In this document: positions 52,301-61,502 of the stretch, in pieces | Layout: each line of letters begins with the position of its first letter | Numbering within the stretch: the first letter of the stretch is position 1 | NCBI RefSeq assembly: GCF_000381265.1 | Contig: NZ_KB906280.1 | Coordinates: 1 to 64,000, forward strand | Length of the DNA stretch: 64,000 nucleotides | Source: Curvibacter lanceolatus ATCC 14669 | GTDB lineage: Bacteria > Pseudomonadota > Gammaproteobacteria > Burkholderiales > Burkholderiaceae_C | Direction: 5' to 3' | Notes under the pieces: model-generated | Told to the model about the DNA's origin: nothing | Databases searched by the model: none | Seen by the model: the letters and a program-made list of their open reading frames with translations, nothing else | Translations under genes and position numbers: made by a program

Positions 52301-52909
52301 TCACCGGCAAACGTCGGCGGCTCGCGCCGGCTGGGCATCGAAGAACATCACCAGATCGCTCAAGGTCTTGACCTTGCCAAAGAACGGGTTGGACTCTGTT
52401 TTGTCGAGTGATCGGCCCGCCCTGTCGGCGATGCGTGGGGCCAGGTGCATGTCAAGTTCCTCGGCGTCGATGCCGATGTCGACGAGCCGGTCTGATGCCC
52501 GCAGTGGAACCCGGGCTCCGTCATGGGCCAGCACAGCCTGCGTCTCTTCGTACACCGCGCGGATGACCCAGGTGTCCGTGGCGCGGGCGTTGAAGGAGCG
52601 GGCAAATTGGCAGATCGATTCGCCTGTGCGAGACCGGGCCAGGGCCCACCTTTTGTGCTTTTCACGCTCAGTTGCATTCTTCACGCACAGCGTGAGCAAC
52701 AGCATGCCCAGTACCGTGGCCAAGGGATGTGCCACCGCCAAATAGCCCATGGCAGACAAGAAGATCGCTGCAACGCCGCCAATGCCCGCCTTTGCCCGCC
52801 AGGTCTTGGGCCTGGTGTGGACAGGGGGCATGGATCGGGAGGGGGCACGCATGGCGAGCATGCTAGCAAACACGCGTTTGGCCAGCGGGTTGCGGCGCCG
52901 TCGCGTCAT
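52301..52909 (-). CDS. Membrane-anchored protein with an ACP-like C-terminal domain
   Basis: A 202-aa protein. A basic N-terminus is followed by two adjacent hydrophobic segments (about 42-75) that may form one or two membrane helices. The C-terminal part (about 110-195) resembles an acyl-carrier-like four-helix fold: WVIRAVYEETQAVL, then RASDRLVDIGIDAEELDMHL where ACPs have GxDS-L. The Ser that carries phosphopantetheine is replaced (GIDAEELD), so it should not be acylated. Relation to DUF1493-like proteins is a guess. Confidence 0.55.
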   Translation of the reverse strand: MTRRRRNPLAKRVFASMLAMRAPSRSMPPVHTRPKTWRAKAGIGGVAAIFLSAMGYLAVAHPLATVLGMLLLTLCVKNATEREKHKRWALARSRTGESICQFARSFNARATDTWVIRAVYEETQAVLAHDGARVPLRASDRLVDIGIDAEELDMHLAPRIADRAGRSLDKTESNPFFGKVKTLSDLVMFFDAQPARAADVCR

Positions 52910-52945
52910 CAACCTGGAGGTCTCATGCGCCTGGTGCGTGGTCTG

Positions 52946-53641
52946 TCAGGAGTTGATGCCACGCACCACGAGCGACAAAGCCCGCCGGTACTCCTTTCGC
53001 AGCCGGTAGACCCTGGCGGGACGATGCGCCGCGCCCGTCTCCATGGCGCCTTCGATGGGTTCCAGAATCCCCAGTTCGTCCATCTTGCGCCTGAAGCTCA
53101 CCTTGTTGATGGCCTCGCCCAAGACCGCCTCGTAGACAGCCTGCAGGCGCGGCAGGGTCACCTGGTCTTCGCAGAGGTAGACCGGCAGTGAGGAGTATTG
53201 GCTCTTGGAGCGAACGCGGGCAACCGCCAACTCGATGATGCTCTTGTGGTCAAACGGCAGCTTGGGCAATCGACTGACTGGCGCCAAGACCATCCCGTTG
53301 GGGGCCACATCCAGTACTTCGGCGGGCACCAGCGCGTAGTAGACGATCGACACCGACCATCCTCTCGGGTCCCGGTCTGCGCCGGAATACGTGGCCAATT
53401 GCTCCAGATAGGGGCTGACGATCGCCGTCTTTTCCTTCAACACCCGGGCCGCTGCGTCCCAGGCCGTCTTGTCTTCCTGTGGGTGGATGTAGCCACCCGG
53501 CAGTGCCAGCTTTCCTGCACAGGGGGCGTTGCGGCGCTCGAAAAGAGCCACATGCAGCGCTTCATCCTTGAGCGTCAGCAGCACCACATCAACGGTGCAG
53601 ATGATGGGGGGGAAGTCGAAATCAATTGCATTCTTGGCCAT
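52946..53641 (-). CDS. nrtR: NrtR-like regulator (Nudix domain plus winged HTH)
   Basis: A 231-aa protein. Residues about 10-140 form a Nudix-type domain (KLALPGGYIHPQEDKTAWDAAARVLKEKT), in which the catalytic Nudix box is incomplete (LKEKT instead of REEx-type glutamates), as in NrtR repressors. The C-terminal 85 residues (RLQAVYEAVLGEAINKVSFRRKMDE) are the winged HTH found in NrtR, which senses ADP-ribose and represses NAD genes. It is divergent from the NAD salvage operon, which supports the call. The start at 53641 is chosen on family N-terminus. Confidence 0.8.
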   Translation of the reverse strand: MAKNAIDFDFPPIICTVDVVLLTLKDEALHVALFERRNAPCAGKLALPGGYIHPQEDKTAWDAAARVLKEKTAIVSPYLEQLATYSGADRDPRGWSVSIVYYALVPAEVLDVAPNGMVLAPVSRLPKLPFDHKSIIELAVARVRSKSQYSSLPVYLCEDQVTLPRLQAVYEAVLGEAINKVSFRRKMDELGILEPIEGAMETGAAHRPARVYRLRKEYRRALSLVVRGINS

Positions 53642-53741
53642 AGGCTTGCACGCTCGCTTGTCTTTGTTCACTCTAGCAACGAAGTAGCTTACCAAGTCGA
53701 ATCCCTTCATGCAGAGATATCTGATCAACTCGTTTTTATAG

Positions 53742-53780
53742 TTAGTTGCACAATAAAACTAAGTAATGTAGAGTGCACTC
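53742..53780. promoter_or_regulatory. Inverted repeats between nrtR-like gene and the NAD operon
   Basis: TTAGTT (53742-53747) and AACTAA (53757-53762) form a 6-bp inverted repeat with nine bases between, and GAGTGCACTC (53771-53780) is a perfect 10-base palindrome. Both are in the AT-rich gap ahead of the hydrolase start at 53803 and are candidate NrtR sites. Confidence 0.45.
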
Positions 53781-53802
53781 AACAACACGAGTGGAGGCTC
53801 AC

Positions 53803-54666
53803 ATGAAACAACGGATTCAGCTGCTGATCATCGATCCGCAAAACGACTTCTGTGATCTGCCGGAGAGCTGGCAGTTCTCAGCCCCAATGACGGAGTGTCG
53901 GGTCGGGCCGGCGTTGCCTGTTGCTGGCGCGCATGCCGACATGCAACGACTGGCCGCGTTGATCCATGCCGGGAAAAGCGGTATCTCGGACATCATCGTG
54001 ACGCTGGACTCTCACCACAGGGTCGATGTGGCGCACCCCCCGTTCTGGGTGCAGGCGGATGGGTCACCCGTCGCGCCCTTCACCACGATCACGGCCCGCC
54101 AAGTTCGAGATGGCGTTTACCGACCCCGCATGGCGGCAGCGCTGCCCCGTGTCATCCGCTACCTGGATGAACTGCAAGCACAGGGCCGGTATACGTTGAT
54201 GGTCTGGCCGATTCATTGTGAGATCGGCACCTGGGGGCACAACATCCATGCGGGTGTGCAGGCCGCCTGCAACCAGTGGGAGGAAGAGCAGCTCAGCATC
54301 GTCAGGCAGGTCTACAAAGGTGCCAATCCGTGGACCGAGCACTACAGCGCCCTGCAGGCCGAAGTGCCCGACCCGGGCGATCCGGAAACCTTGCTGAATC
54401 AGAAGCTGATCTGGCAACTGGATCAGGCCGATGTGCTCCTGATTGCCGGCGAAGCCAGCAGCCACTGCGTCAAGGCCAGCACCGAACACATTGTGGACAA
54501 GCTGCCCAGCCGGCAGTTGAGCAAGGTGGTCCTGCTCACCGACTGCATGAGCCCTGTGGGCGGCTTTGAACAGCAAGCAGCGGGATTTTTCGCCGCCATG
54601 GCTGCCCAAGGCGTGCATCTGGCCACCAGCGAGGAGGTCTTGCCTCGCTTGCTGGCCAATGCCTGA
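53803..54666 (+). CDS. Isochorismatase-family cysteine hydrolase, probable nicotinamidase
   Basis: A 287-aa hydrolase, longer than E. coli PncA (about 213 aa). The catalytic Asp is in LLIIDPQNDFCD and the nucleophilic Cys in GEASSHCVKAS; metal-ligand residues are likely in TLDSHHRVDVAHPP. The next genes are pncB, nadE and nadM, so conversion of nicotinamide to nicotinic acid is the best proposal, but the extra length leaves room for another amide. GGAGG precedes the ATG. Confidence 0.82.
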   Translation: MKQRIQLLIIDPQNDFCDLPESWQFSAPMTECRVGPALPVAGAHADMQRLAALIHAGKSGISDIIVTLDSHHRVDVAHPPFWVQADGSPVAPFTTITARQVRDGVYRPRMAAALPRVIRYLDELQAQGRYTLMVWPIHCEIGTWGHNIHAGVQAACNQWEEEQLSIVRQVYKGANPWTEHYSALQAEVPDPGDPETLLNQKLIWQLDQADVLLIAGEASSHCVKASTEHIVDKLPSRQLSKVVLLTDCMSPVGGFEQQAAGFFAAMAAQGVHLATSEEVLPRLLANA

Positions 54667-54729
54667 CCGCCGCGCACGGGCCCAACCCTGGGCGACCGTG
54701 GAATCCGCACTCTCAATAGAAAGCCCCTC

Positions 54730-55926
54730 ATGAGCGCCGTCATCAGCAGTCTCCTGGAGACCGATCTTTACAAGTTCACCATGTGGCAGGCCATGCTGCA
54801 CAGGCACCCGCAAACCCAGGCCGAATACGCCTTTGTGTGCCGCAATGAGAGTGCCTTTGCGCTGGCGGAGCTTGCGGACGAGGTCAACGCTGAACTGGAC
54901 CACCTTTGCAGCCTCAGCTTCAAGGCCGATGAGCTGGCCTACTTGGGCAGCCTTCGGTACATGAAGTCCGACTTCGTGGACTTCATGCGGATCTTCCGCT
55001 TTCAGCGCGATTTCATCGAGGTCAAGACCCGGGGCCCCACACTCGAAATCGTGGCCCGGGGGCCACAAGTCCATGTCATGGGTTTCGAGATCTACGTGCT
55101 GGCCATTGTGAATGAGCTGTACTTTCGTCGTTTCGATGCCCCTTCAGCCCAGGCTGAAGGACGCCGCCGGCTGGCCGACAAGATCAGACTGCTCAAGCAA
55201 TTCGGCTCGGAGCCCACGCGCGCCAATCCTTTCGAGTTTTTTGACTTCGGCGTGCGCCGGCGCTTCAGTGGGGTCTGGCAGCGCGAGGTGGTCAGCCAGT
55301 TGAAGCAAAGCGTGCCGGAGTACTTCAAGGGCACATCGAACGTCCTCCTGGCCAAGGACCTGGGTCTGGTTGCCATCGGCACCATGGCGCACGAGTACCT
55401 GCAGACCTATCAAGCCCTGGGGGTGCGTTTGCGTGATTTTCAACGGGCTGCCCTGGAGGATTGGGTGCAGGAATACCGTGGAGACCTGGGCGTGGCCCTG
55501 ACCGACGTCGTCGGCATGGACGCCTTCCTGGCGGATTTCGATCTCTATTTCGCCAAACTCTTCGACGGCCTTCGTCACGACTCCGGTGACCCCATCGAGT
55601 GGGGCGAACGGGCGTTGGCTCACTATGCCAAGCTGCGCATCGATCCCCGCCCCAAGCGCCTGGTCTTTTCGGATGGGCTCGACGTGCCCACGGCTTTGCA
55701 CATCTATCGCCACTTCGCTGACCGCATTCAGCTGGGCTTTGGCATCGGCACGAACCTCAGCAACGATGTCGGCCTCCAGCCGCTCAACATCGTGATGAAA
55801 CTCACGCAAGCCAATGGCCAGTCGGTGGCCAAACTGTCCGACTCCCCGGGCAAGACACTGTGTCGGAACGAAACCTTTCTGGCCTACCTGCGCCAGGTTT
55901 TCAATGTGAAAGGCTGTCCATGCTGA
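54730..55926 (+). CDS. pncB: Nicotinate phosphoribosyltransferase
   Basis: A 398-aa enzyme that makes nicotinate mononucleotide from nicotinate and PRPP. Start [17 protein letters not shown] and the phosphorylated-His motif [15 protein letters not shown] are present, with [17 protein letters not shown] and the [11 protein letters not shown] phosphate-binding segment. It is the bacterial short form of the usual length. It overlaps nadE by seven bases. Confidence 0.95.
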   Translation: MSAVISSLLETDLYKFTMWQAMLHRHPQTQAEYAFVCRNESAFALAELADEVNAELDHLCSLSFKADELAYLGSLRYMKSDFVDFMRIFRFQRDFIEVKTRGPTLEIVARGPQVHVMGFEIYVLAIVNELYFRRFDAPSAQAEGRRRLADKIRLLKQFGSEPTRANPFEFFDFGVRRRFSGVWQREVVSQLKQSVPEYFKGTSNVLLAKDLGLVAIGTMAHEYLQTYQALGVRLRDFQRAALEDWVQEYRGDLGVALTDVVGMDAFLADFDLYFAKLFDGLRHDSGDPIEWGERALAHYAKLRIDPRPKRLVFSDGLDVPTALHIYRHFADRIQLGFGIGTNLSNDVGLQPLNIVMKLTQANGQSVAKLSDSPGKTLCRNETFLAYLRQVFNVKGCPC

Positions 55927-57620
55927 AGATCACACTGGCTCAACTCAACCCGACGGTGGGTGATATCGACGGCAACGTGACCCGCATGACCCAGGCCGCC
56001 CAACGGGCCTGGACGGATGGCTCCGACATGATCGTGTTCCCCGAGTTGTCGCTCACGGGTTACTACCCCGGCGATCTGCTCGATGATCCGGCCTTTCTCG
56101 AACGTGTTGCCCGGGGGTTGGAGGCGATCAAGCAGGCCTCGCGTCAGATCCGGCAACTGGTGTATGTGATCGGGTCCCCCATGCCGCGAAACGGCGCCGG
56201 CAAGCGGCTGAGCAACGCCTTGCTGGCGATCCAGGCCGGCGAAGTCGTGTTGAGCTACAGCAAGCAGTTGCTACCGACCTACAACATCCTCGACGAGCGC
56301 CGCCACTTCGAGCCCGGCCCTGATGTGGCCCCCGTGCTGCGCGTGGGCCAGGCGCGCGTCGGCTTCATGGTATGTGAGGATGGCTGGAACGACCACGGTC
56401 AGGACTACGAGGTCAACCCTTTCCAACGCATGAGCGACGCCGCGCCTGACCTGGTGGTGTCGATCAACGCCAGCCCATCCGACATCGGCAAGCGCGAACT
56501 GCGGCAACAGGTGTTCGCCAAGGCCTGCAAACGCCACGGCCTGCCGCTGCTCTACGTCAACCAGGTGGGTGGCCAGGACCAGATCGTGTTCGATGGTGCC
56601 TCGTTCGCGGTCGAACCCCAAGCCGGTGTGGTCTTCGAGGCCCGGCGCTTCGAGGAAGACATCACCACCTTGCGTTTTGAACAGGGCCGCTTTCTGACCC
56701 TGCAAGGCGAGCTTCCGCCCCGGGTCTCGCGCGAGGGCCTGAGCACCATGGCCTTCTATCGCGCGCAGATCGTGCTGGGCCTGCGCGACTACGCCCGCCG
56801 CTGCGGCTTCAAGCAAGCGGTGGTGGGCTCGTCGGGGGGCATCGACAGCGCGCTCACGCTGGCGCTCGCCGTAGACGCGCTGGGCGCTTCCAACGTCGCT
56901 GCAGTCACCATGCCGTCGCAGTATTCTTCGGCCGGCTCGGTCGATGACTCGGTCACGCTGTGCCGCAACCTGGGGATCGAATTGTTCACCCACCCCATTG
57001 TCGATACGGTGCGGGCCCACAGCCGGCAATTCGAGGCCACCTACGGCCAGGAGCTGGCGGGCCTGGCCCTGGAGAACCTGCAGGCCCGCATCCGCGGAAC
57101 CGTGTTGATGGCCCACTCGAACAGCTTTGGCCACCTGCTGCTCACCACGGGCAACAAATCCGAAATCTCGGTGGGCTACTGCACGCTGTACGGCGACACC
57201 AATGGCGGCCTGGGTCTCATCGGCGACCTGTACAAGACAGAAGTGTTTGCGCTGGCACGCCACATGAACGAGGTGAACGGGCACGGGCTCATCCCGCAGG
57301 CCATCATCGACAAAGAGCCCTCGGCCGAACTCGCGCCGGGCCAAAAAGACTCCGACAGCCTGCCGCCTTACCCCGTGCTCGACCCCATCCTGAAGTACGT
57401 GGTGGAGGGCGAGCGCCTGGCGCCCCATGAGTACGAACAAGCCCGTACCTTGGTCGAAGGTCTTCGGCATACCCGCGACGGCGCCATGTTGATTGAACGC
57501 ATACGCCGGATGGTGGCCCGCAGCGAATACAAGCGGCGCCAGGCCCCGCCCATCATCCGTGTGCGGGCCAAGGCCTTCGGCTCGGGTCGGCAGATGCCCA
57601 TTGCCGCTCAACACCTGTGA
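55920..57620 (+). CDS. nadE: Glutamine-dependent NAD synthetase
   Basis: A 566-aa two-domain enzyme. The N-terminal nitrilase-type amidase domain (about 1-260) has the Glu-Lys-Cys triad in [25 protein letters not shown] and [11 protein letters not shown]; it liberates ammonia from glutamine. The C-terminal NadE domain has the PP-loop [14 protein letters not shown] and the motif [17 protein letters not shown]. The ATG at 55920 is inside the end of pncB. Confidence 0.95.
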   Translation: MLKITLAQLNPTVGDIDGNVTRMTQAAQRAWTDGSDMIVFPELSLTGYYPGDLLDDPAFLERVARGLEAIKQASRQIRQLVYVIGSPMPRNGAGKRLSNALLAIQAGEVVLSYSKQLLPTYNILDERRHFEPGPDVAPVLRVGQARVGFMVCEDGWNDHGQDYEVNPFQRMSDAAPDLVVSINASPSDIGKRELRQQVFAKACKRHGLPLLYVNQVGGQDQIVFDGASFAVEPQAGVVFEARRFEEDITTLRFEQGRFLTLQGELPPRVSREGLSTMAFYRAQIVLGLRDYARRCGFKQAVVGSSGGIDSALTLALAVDALGASNVAAVTMPSQYSSAGSVDDSVTLCRNLGIELFTHPIVDTVRAHSRQFEATYGQELAGLALENLQARIRGTVLMAHSNSFGHLLLTTGNKSEISVGYCTLYGDTNGGLGLIGDLYKTEVFALARHMNEVNGHGLIPQAIIDKEPSAELAPGQKDSDSLPPYPVLDPILKYVVEGERLAPHEYEQARTLVEGLRHTRDGAMLIERIRRMVARSEYKRRQAPPIIRVRAKAFGSGRQMPIAAQHL

Positions 57621-57645
57621 AACGAAGAGCCCCGGGAGGTGCCCT

Positions 57646-58713
57646 ATGACTCAAGCCCAAGACCTGGCCGTTCTCATCGGCCGATTTCAGCCCTTTCACC
57701 GGGGCCACCAGGCATTGCTCCAGCTGGCGCTGGCGCAGGCGCGGCATGTGGCGGTGGTGATCGGTTCGGCCTTTCAGGCGCGCACGCCCAAAAACCCCTT
57801 CACCTGGCGTGAACGTGCCGACGTCATCCGGCTGACGCTCGGTGCAGCCGATCAAGAACGCGTCAGCTTCCTGCCGGTGCGCGATCACTACGATGAAGCC
57901 AGGTGGGTGCGCGACGTCCAGGCGGGCGTCCATGGCCTGGCTGAGGGGCTGTGCCCAGGCCATCGCGCCCGCATTGCCTTGGTGGGCCATGCCAAGGACG
58001 CTACAAGCGACTATCTGAACCACTTCGATGGCTGGGCCCTGATGGCAGCGCCTCGCCAGCATGCCGTTGACGGCACGCACATCCGAGACGCCTACTTCAG
58101 CCACGCCGGCAAGCGGGTTGAAGCCACGTTGGCTGCACTGGTCGAGACCGTGCCCGACACCACGCTGGCTTTCTTGCAGGCCTGGGCCGCCCTGCCCCAT
58201 TTCGCAGAGCTGGCGAAGGAGTGGGAGATGCTGCAGCGCTACAAGGCGGCCTGGGCCACCGCACCATACCCGCCTGTTTTCGTCACGGTGGATGCGGTCG
58301 TCAAATGCGCCAATCATGTGCTGCTCATCCAGCGGGCGCAGGCACCGGGTGCGGGCCTGTGGGCTCTGCCGGGCGGGTTCATCGAACAGCGCGAAACCAC
58401 GTACCAGTCAGCCCTGCGCGAGCTGCGTGAAGAGACGCGACTGAGGCTGCTGGATTCCACCATGCAGCACGCGCTGAAAGCCCGTGCGGTGTTTGACCAC
58501 CCCGACCGCAGCCAACGCGGTCGCACCATCACCCACGCCTTCTTCTTCGACCTGGGGGAGCGCGCCCTGCCTGAAGTGCAAGCCGACGACGATGCACAGG
58601 CCGCGACTTGGCTGAGCATGGCGCAATTGCCCGATCTGGAAGACCGCTTCCACGACGACCACTTCCACATACTGGATCACTTCCTGGGTTTGACGCCTGT
58701 GCCAGCCGGCTGA
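57646..58713 (+). CDS. nadM: Bifunctional NMN adenylyltransferase / Nudix hydrolase (NadM-Nudix)
   Basis: A 355-aa fusion. Residues 1-185 are an NadM-type adenylyltransferase with the nucleotidyltransferase motif LIGRFQPFHRGHQALL and a C-terminal HxGH-like element. Residues about 200-350 are an active-type Nudix domain with box GGFIEQRETTYQSALRELREE. The adenylyltransferase forms NAD from NMN, and the Nudix part may remove ADP-ribose, the signal read by NrtR. GGGAGG precedes the ATG. This is the last gene of the NAD operon. Confidence 0.93.
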   Translation: MTQAQDLAVLIGRFQPFHRGHQALLQLALAQARHVAVVIGSAFQARTPKNPFTWRERADVIRLTLGAADQERVSFLPVRDHYDEARWVRDVQAGVHGLAEGLCPGHRARIALVGHAKDATSDYLNHFDGWALMAAPRQHAVDGTHIRDAYFSHAGKRVEATLAALVETVPDTTLAFLQAWAALPHFAELAKEWEMLQRYKAAWATAPYPPVFVTVDAVVKCANHVLLIQRAQAPGAGLWALPGGFIEQRETTYQSALRELREETRLRLLDSTMQHALKARAVFDHPDRSQRGRTITHAFFFDLGERALPEVQADDDAQAATWLSMAQLPDLEDRFHDDHFHILDHFLGLTPVPAG

Positions 58714-58735
58714 GGGCTGTGCTCGGCTCGAACCC

Positions 58736-58760
58736 CTCAGACTGTTCGTTCCAGTCTGAG
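58736..58760 (+). terminator. Terminator-like hairpin at the end of the NAD operon
   Basis: Perfect 9-bp arms CTCAGACTG and CAGTCTGAG with a seven-base loop, 22 bases after the nadM stop. The downstream T-run (CTTTTGC) is short. Confidence 0.5.
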
Positions 58761-58932
58761 CCATACAGGCTTTTGCGCCCCGCGCTGTGGGACCGGATTG
58801 CCTTTGTCGAATGCCACCTGCCACCCCCCACATAAGCAAGCACACTTTTCTTCGTTTCCCGCCTGCGCGGGTGTTCCCACAATGGGATCCACCTTTTCTT
58901 CCTTCTTGTCATCCCCTCACGGAGCCTGCAAC

Positions 58933-59574
58933 ATGAGCACCTTGCGCCTTGGCGATACCGCCCCCGATTTCACCCAGGACTCCACCGCGGGGCCGATCCA
59001 GTTTCACAGCTGGGCTGGCGACTCGTGGGTGGTGTTGTTCTCGCACCCGGCCGACTTCACGCCGGTGTGCACCACCGAGCTGGGCAAGACGGCGGCCCTG
59101 TCGGGCGAGTTTGCCAAGCGCGGGGTCAAGCCCATCGCAGTGAGTGTGGACCCGCTGGACAAGCATGCCCAATGGGTGGCCGACATCAACGACACCCAGA
59201 ACACCACGGTCAACTTCCCCATCCTGGCCGATGCCGACCGCACGGTGGCCACGCTGTACGACATGATCCACCCGAACTCGCTGGCCAATGCCACGGTGCG
59301 CAGCGTGTTCATCATCGACCCCAAGAAGGTGATCCGCACCACCTTCACCTACCCGGCCAGCACGGGGCGCAACTTTGACGAGATCCTGCGCGTGATCGAT
59401 TCGCTGCAGCTGACCGACAGCCACAAGGTGGCCACACCCGCCAACTGGCGCGATGGCGACGATGTGGTGATCATCCCCAGCCTGCAAGACCCGGCCGAGA
59501 TTGCCCAGCGCTTTCCCAAGGGCTTCAAGGCCGTGCGGCCTTATCTTCGCCTGACGCCACAGCCGAACCGCTGA
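58933..59574 (+). CDS. 1-Cys peroxiredoxin (Prx6-like)
   Basis: A 213-aa peroxiredoxin. The peroxidatic Cys is in SHPADFTPVCTTELG; I find no second, resolving Cys, so it is of the 1-Cys Prx6 type. RSVFIIDPKKVIRTTFTYPASTGRN and the C-terminal dimerisation part are typical. It stands alone after the NAD operon. The ATG at 58933 follows a GGAG site. Confidence 0.93.
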   Translation: MSTLRLGDTAPDFTQDSTAGPIQFHSWAGDSWVVLFSHPADFTPVCTTELGKTAALSGEFAKRGVKPIAVSVDPLDKHAQWVADINDTQNTTVNFPILADADRTVATLYDMIHPNSLANATVRSVFIIDPKKVIRTTFTYPASTGRNFDEILRVIDSLQLTDSHKVATPANWRDGDDVVIIPSLQDPAEIAQRFPKGFKAVRPYLRLTPQPNR

Positions 59575-59934
59575 TGGAAGGCCGGCTTCAAACAGTGGCA
59601 TGGATGATCGACTCGGGCGGGAACAGGTTCAGATCAGGCATGGCACGGGCCTCGGTGTCCTGGACATCATTGCGTCGTTGAGCACCTTCAGGATCATGCC
59701 GGGGCCCACAAAACAGGCAGCGGTCTGGCGCAACCCGGGGCGCTCAAGTCCAGGGCCACCGCGTCAGCGTCTTCTGGTATTGATATGCGAAAGGCAGAGC
59801 AACCGCGCCCAGTTCGCCCCTGGGGTCGATCGGTCAAAGGTGTTGGGGCCGACCTGAAGCGGCGTCTGTGATCAATGGGCCCCAGCCCGCACCGCTTCAC
59901 GCCACAACGCGAGCCCCATGCCGCTCATTGCCAC
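59575..59934. other. Gap with no convincing gene
   Basis: These 360 bases lie between convergent genes. On the minus strand a broken frame reads like the end of some protein (PDLNLFPPESIIHATV), but stops interrupt it, so it could be a decayed gene. I see no mobile-element ends. Confidence 0.4.
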
Positions 59935-60312
59935 TCACTGCGCTTGGGCGCAATCCCACGTCCACCGGTAAATCTTCATCTTGTCCACCTGCTCACCCTC
60001 GGTGAACAGCCTCAGGCATTGGCGCCCCTTGCGGTAGTTGAAGATGCAGATGGCCCGGTCCATGGCGCAAGACTCCACTTCGGCAATCGCCTGCTGCCGC
60101 AGCGCCTTCTCGGTGCCCATGAACTCATCGTTGGCGTGGAGGTGCACATCCAGTGGCTGCCAGCCCTGGGCGAGCAAGTGCTGCCGCGTGGGGAGAAAGG
60201 GGGCCCCGGGGTGTAGCTTGGCAGCGGTGGCTGGTGTGGCTGGGGAGAGGGCGGCTGCGCAGAGAAGGGGCAGCAGGGAATGGTGGGGTTTGAGGCGGGG
60301 CTGGTGGGGCAT
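59935..60312 (-). CDS. Small secreted protein of unknown function
   Basis: A 125-aa protein with a signal peptide (MPHQPRLKPHHSLLPLLC... ending TPATAAK) and a mature part of about 95 residues with EVESCAMDRAICIFNY and RWTWDCAQAQ, containing four Cys, presumably two disulfides. I have seen similar secreted proteins in Comamonadaceae without an assigned role. It borders the accessory patch with the CRISPR repeat. Confidence 0.65.
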   Translation of the reverse strand: MPHQPRLKPHHSLLPLLCAAALSPATPATAAKLHPGAPFLPTRQHLLAQGWQPLDVHLHANDEFMGTEKALRQQAIAEVESCAMDRAICIFNYRKGRQCLRLFTEGEQVDKMKIYRWTWDCAQAQ

Positions 60313-60513
60313 AGGGTCGTTCAGGTGTTGCAGGCGGATGGAGCTAAGCCGTTGTTGCACGAGATTGACCTGACTGCGTAATTTACAGGAAGAGTTGCCG
60401 TTGAATCTGATTCAATGCAGTTGACGGAATGCTCCTTTTGCCATTGCGCTGTACTGAACAGCACTTCATTGTGGGTGAACGGAACGGGAGCACCCTCCCA
60501 CCCCAGGGGTCGA

Positions 60514-60541
60514 TTTCTAAGCTGCCTACGCGGCAGTGAAC
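60514..60541 (-). CRISPR. Solitary type I-F CRISPR repeat (28 bp)
   Basis: The 28 bases match the type I-F repeat: on the minus strand it begins GTTCACTGCCG, has the Cas6f hairpin arms CTGCC/GGCAG, and ends GCTTAGAAA. From memory it differs from the Yersinia pestis repeat at only two central loop positions. No second full copy is present. GTTCAC recurs 33 bases away on one side (60475-60480), and a partly similar block (GTAG..GCA..GAAA) lies 32 bases away on the other (60574-60601). No cas gene is in the window. The transposase fragment begins immediately beyond. Confidence 0.75.
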
Positions 60542-60587
60542 CGAGCTTGAGCAGCTCTTTGGAGTTGGCAGGCCTTTCAGATTGCCA

Positions 60588-61499
60588 CTACAACAGGGTC
60601 AATTGAGCGTCGATGGTTGGCTTGTTGGTCTTGAGAGCAGCCAGGACTTGAGCCTGGCGGGGTTGCAGGGTGGGCACGCCGTGGATGGGCGTGGCGTGAT
60701 CGATGCTGACGGTGTGGCGCTGGATGCGGCGCAGCTCGGCCAAGGCGGCCTCTGGCGACAGATCGCTGCTGGCGAGCTTCAGACGCTGACGCATGACGCG
60801 GTAGAGGATGAGCGCCATGAAGCAGATGCTGGCGTGGGCCTTGATGCGCTCGGGCAGGCGATGGAATACCGGAGCGATCTCAATCTCGGACTTGAGCACC
60901 TTGAAGCCGCGTTCGATGTCGGCCAGTGACTTGTAGCGCCTAACGATCTCGGTGGGGGTCATGTCGGGGACGTTGGTCACCAGCATGAGCTTGCCATCCA
61001 TGAGCTGGGCCCTGGCCAGGGCGGTCTCATCGATCGTGTCGCTGAACAGATCGGATTGCAAATCCACTTTGATGATGCCCGCCAGGTGGGCATTGCTGAC
61101 TTCGTGGAAGAAACGTGCCTTGGCTCCTGAGTCGGAGAGTTTGCGACCACGCCGGACTTTGCCCTTGTCCTGAGCGTCGAGCTTGCCTGCCAACTGATCC
61201 GCACGTTGCTGCAAGGCATGGATGCGCGCCAAGCGCACCTGGGTCTGCTCAGCCGCACGCAAGGGGTTGTGCGCCACCACCAGACGGTGGCCTTGCCACT
61301 GGGCCTCCTGCTCGATCTCCTCGCTGGCCTGGATGGCTTGTGCGCTCATGGCCTCCAGCAAATCGACAAACTCGCCATAGCGGCGTCCCGGCACGGCCAG
61401 GATGAATTCCAATGGCCGCGCACCGGCCACGTGCAGCTTGGCCAGCGCCTCGATGTTGTCCGGCGAGAGCCAACCCCGGTCGGCACCGGCGTCGTTATC
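60588..61499 (-). pseudogene. 5'-truncated IS1634 family transposase
   Basis: About 304 residues of the C-terminal half of a DDE transposase. The second catalytic Asp region (ADRGWLSPDNIEALAKL) and the Glu-containing helix (YKSLADIERGFKVLKSEIE), followed by RIKAHASICFMALIL, identify the IS1634 family. Intact members are about 550 aa, so roughly the first 45% with the first catalytic Asp is lost and the protein cannot transpose. A GTG at 61430 could still start translation of the remnant. The frame opens at a stop codon at 61500. Confidence 0.85.
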
Positions 61500-61502
61500 T
61501 CA
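60588..61502 (-). mobile_element. Truncated IS1634-type insertion sequence
   Basis: The segment keeps the 3' part of a transposase gene. The 5' part, including the other end of the element, is missing, and the frame breaks at a stop codon at 61500-61502 where the sequence becomes AT-rich. I could not define terminal inverted repeats or a target duplication. Confidence 0.7.

Noticed and set aside
58690-58830. A tRNA-like T-loop (GGTTCGAGCC on the minus strand)
   Set aside because: No acceptor stem, D arm or anticodon stem fits around it. The hairpin next to it is better explained as a terminator.
60453-60601. A regular CRISPR array with several repeats
   Set aside because: Only one full 28-bp repeat is present. 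The flanking candidates match at 6 and about 12 positions in part of the repeat, which is too little to count as repeats, so only a solitary repeat is reported.
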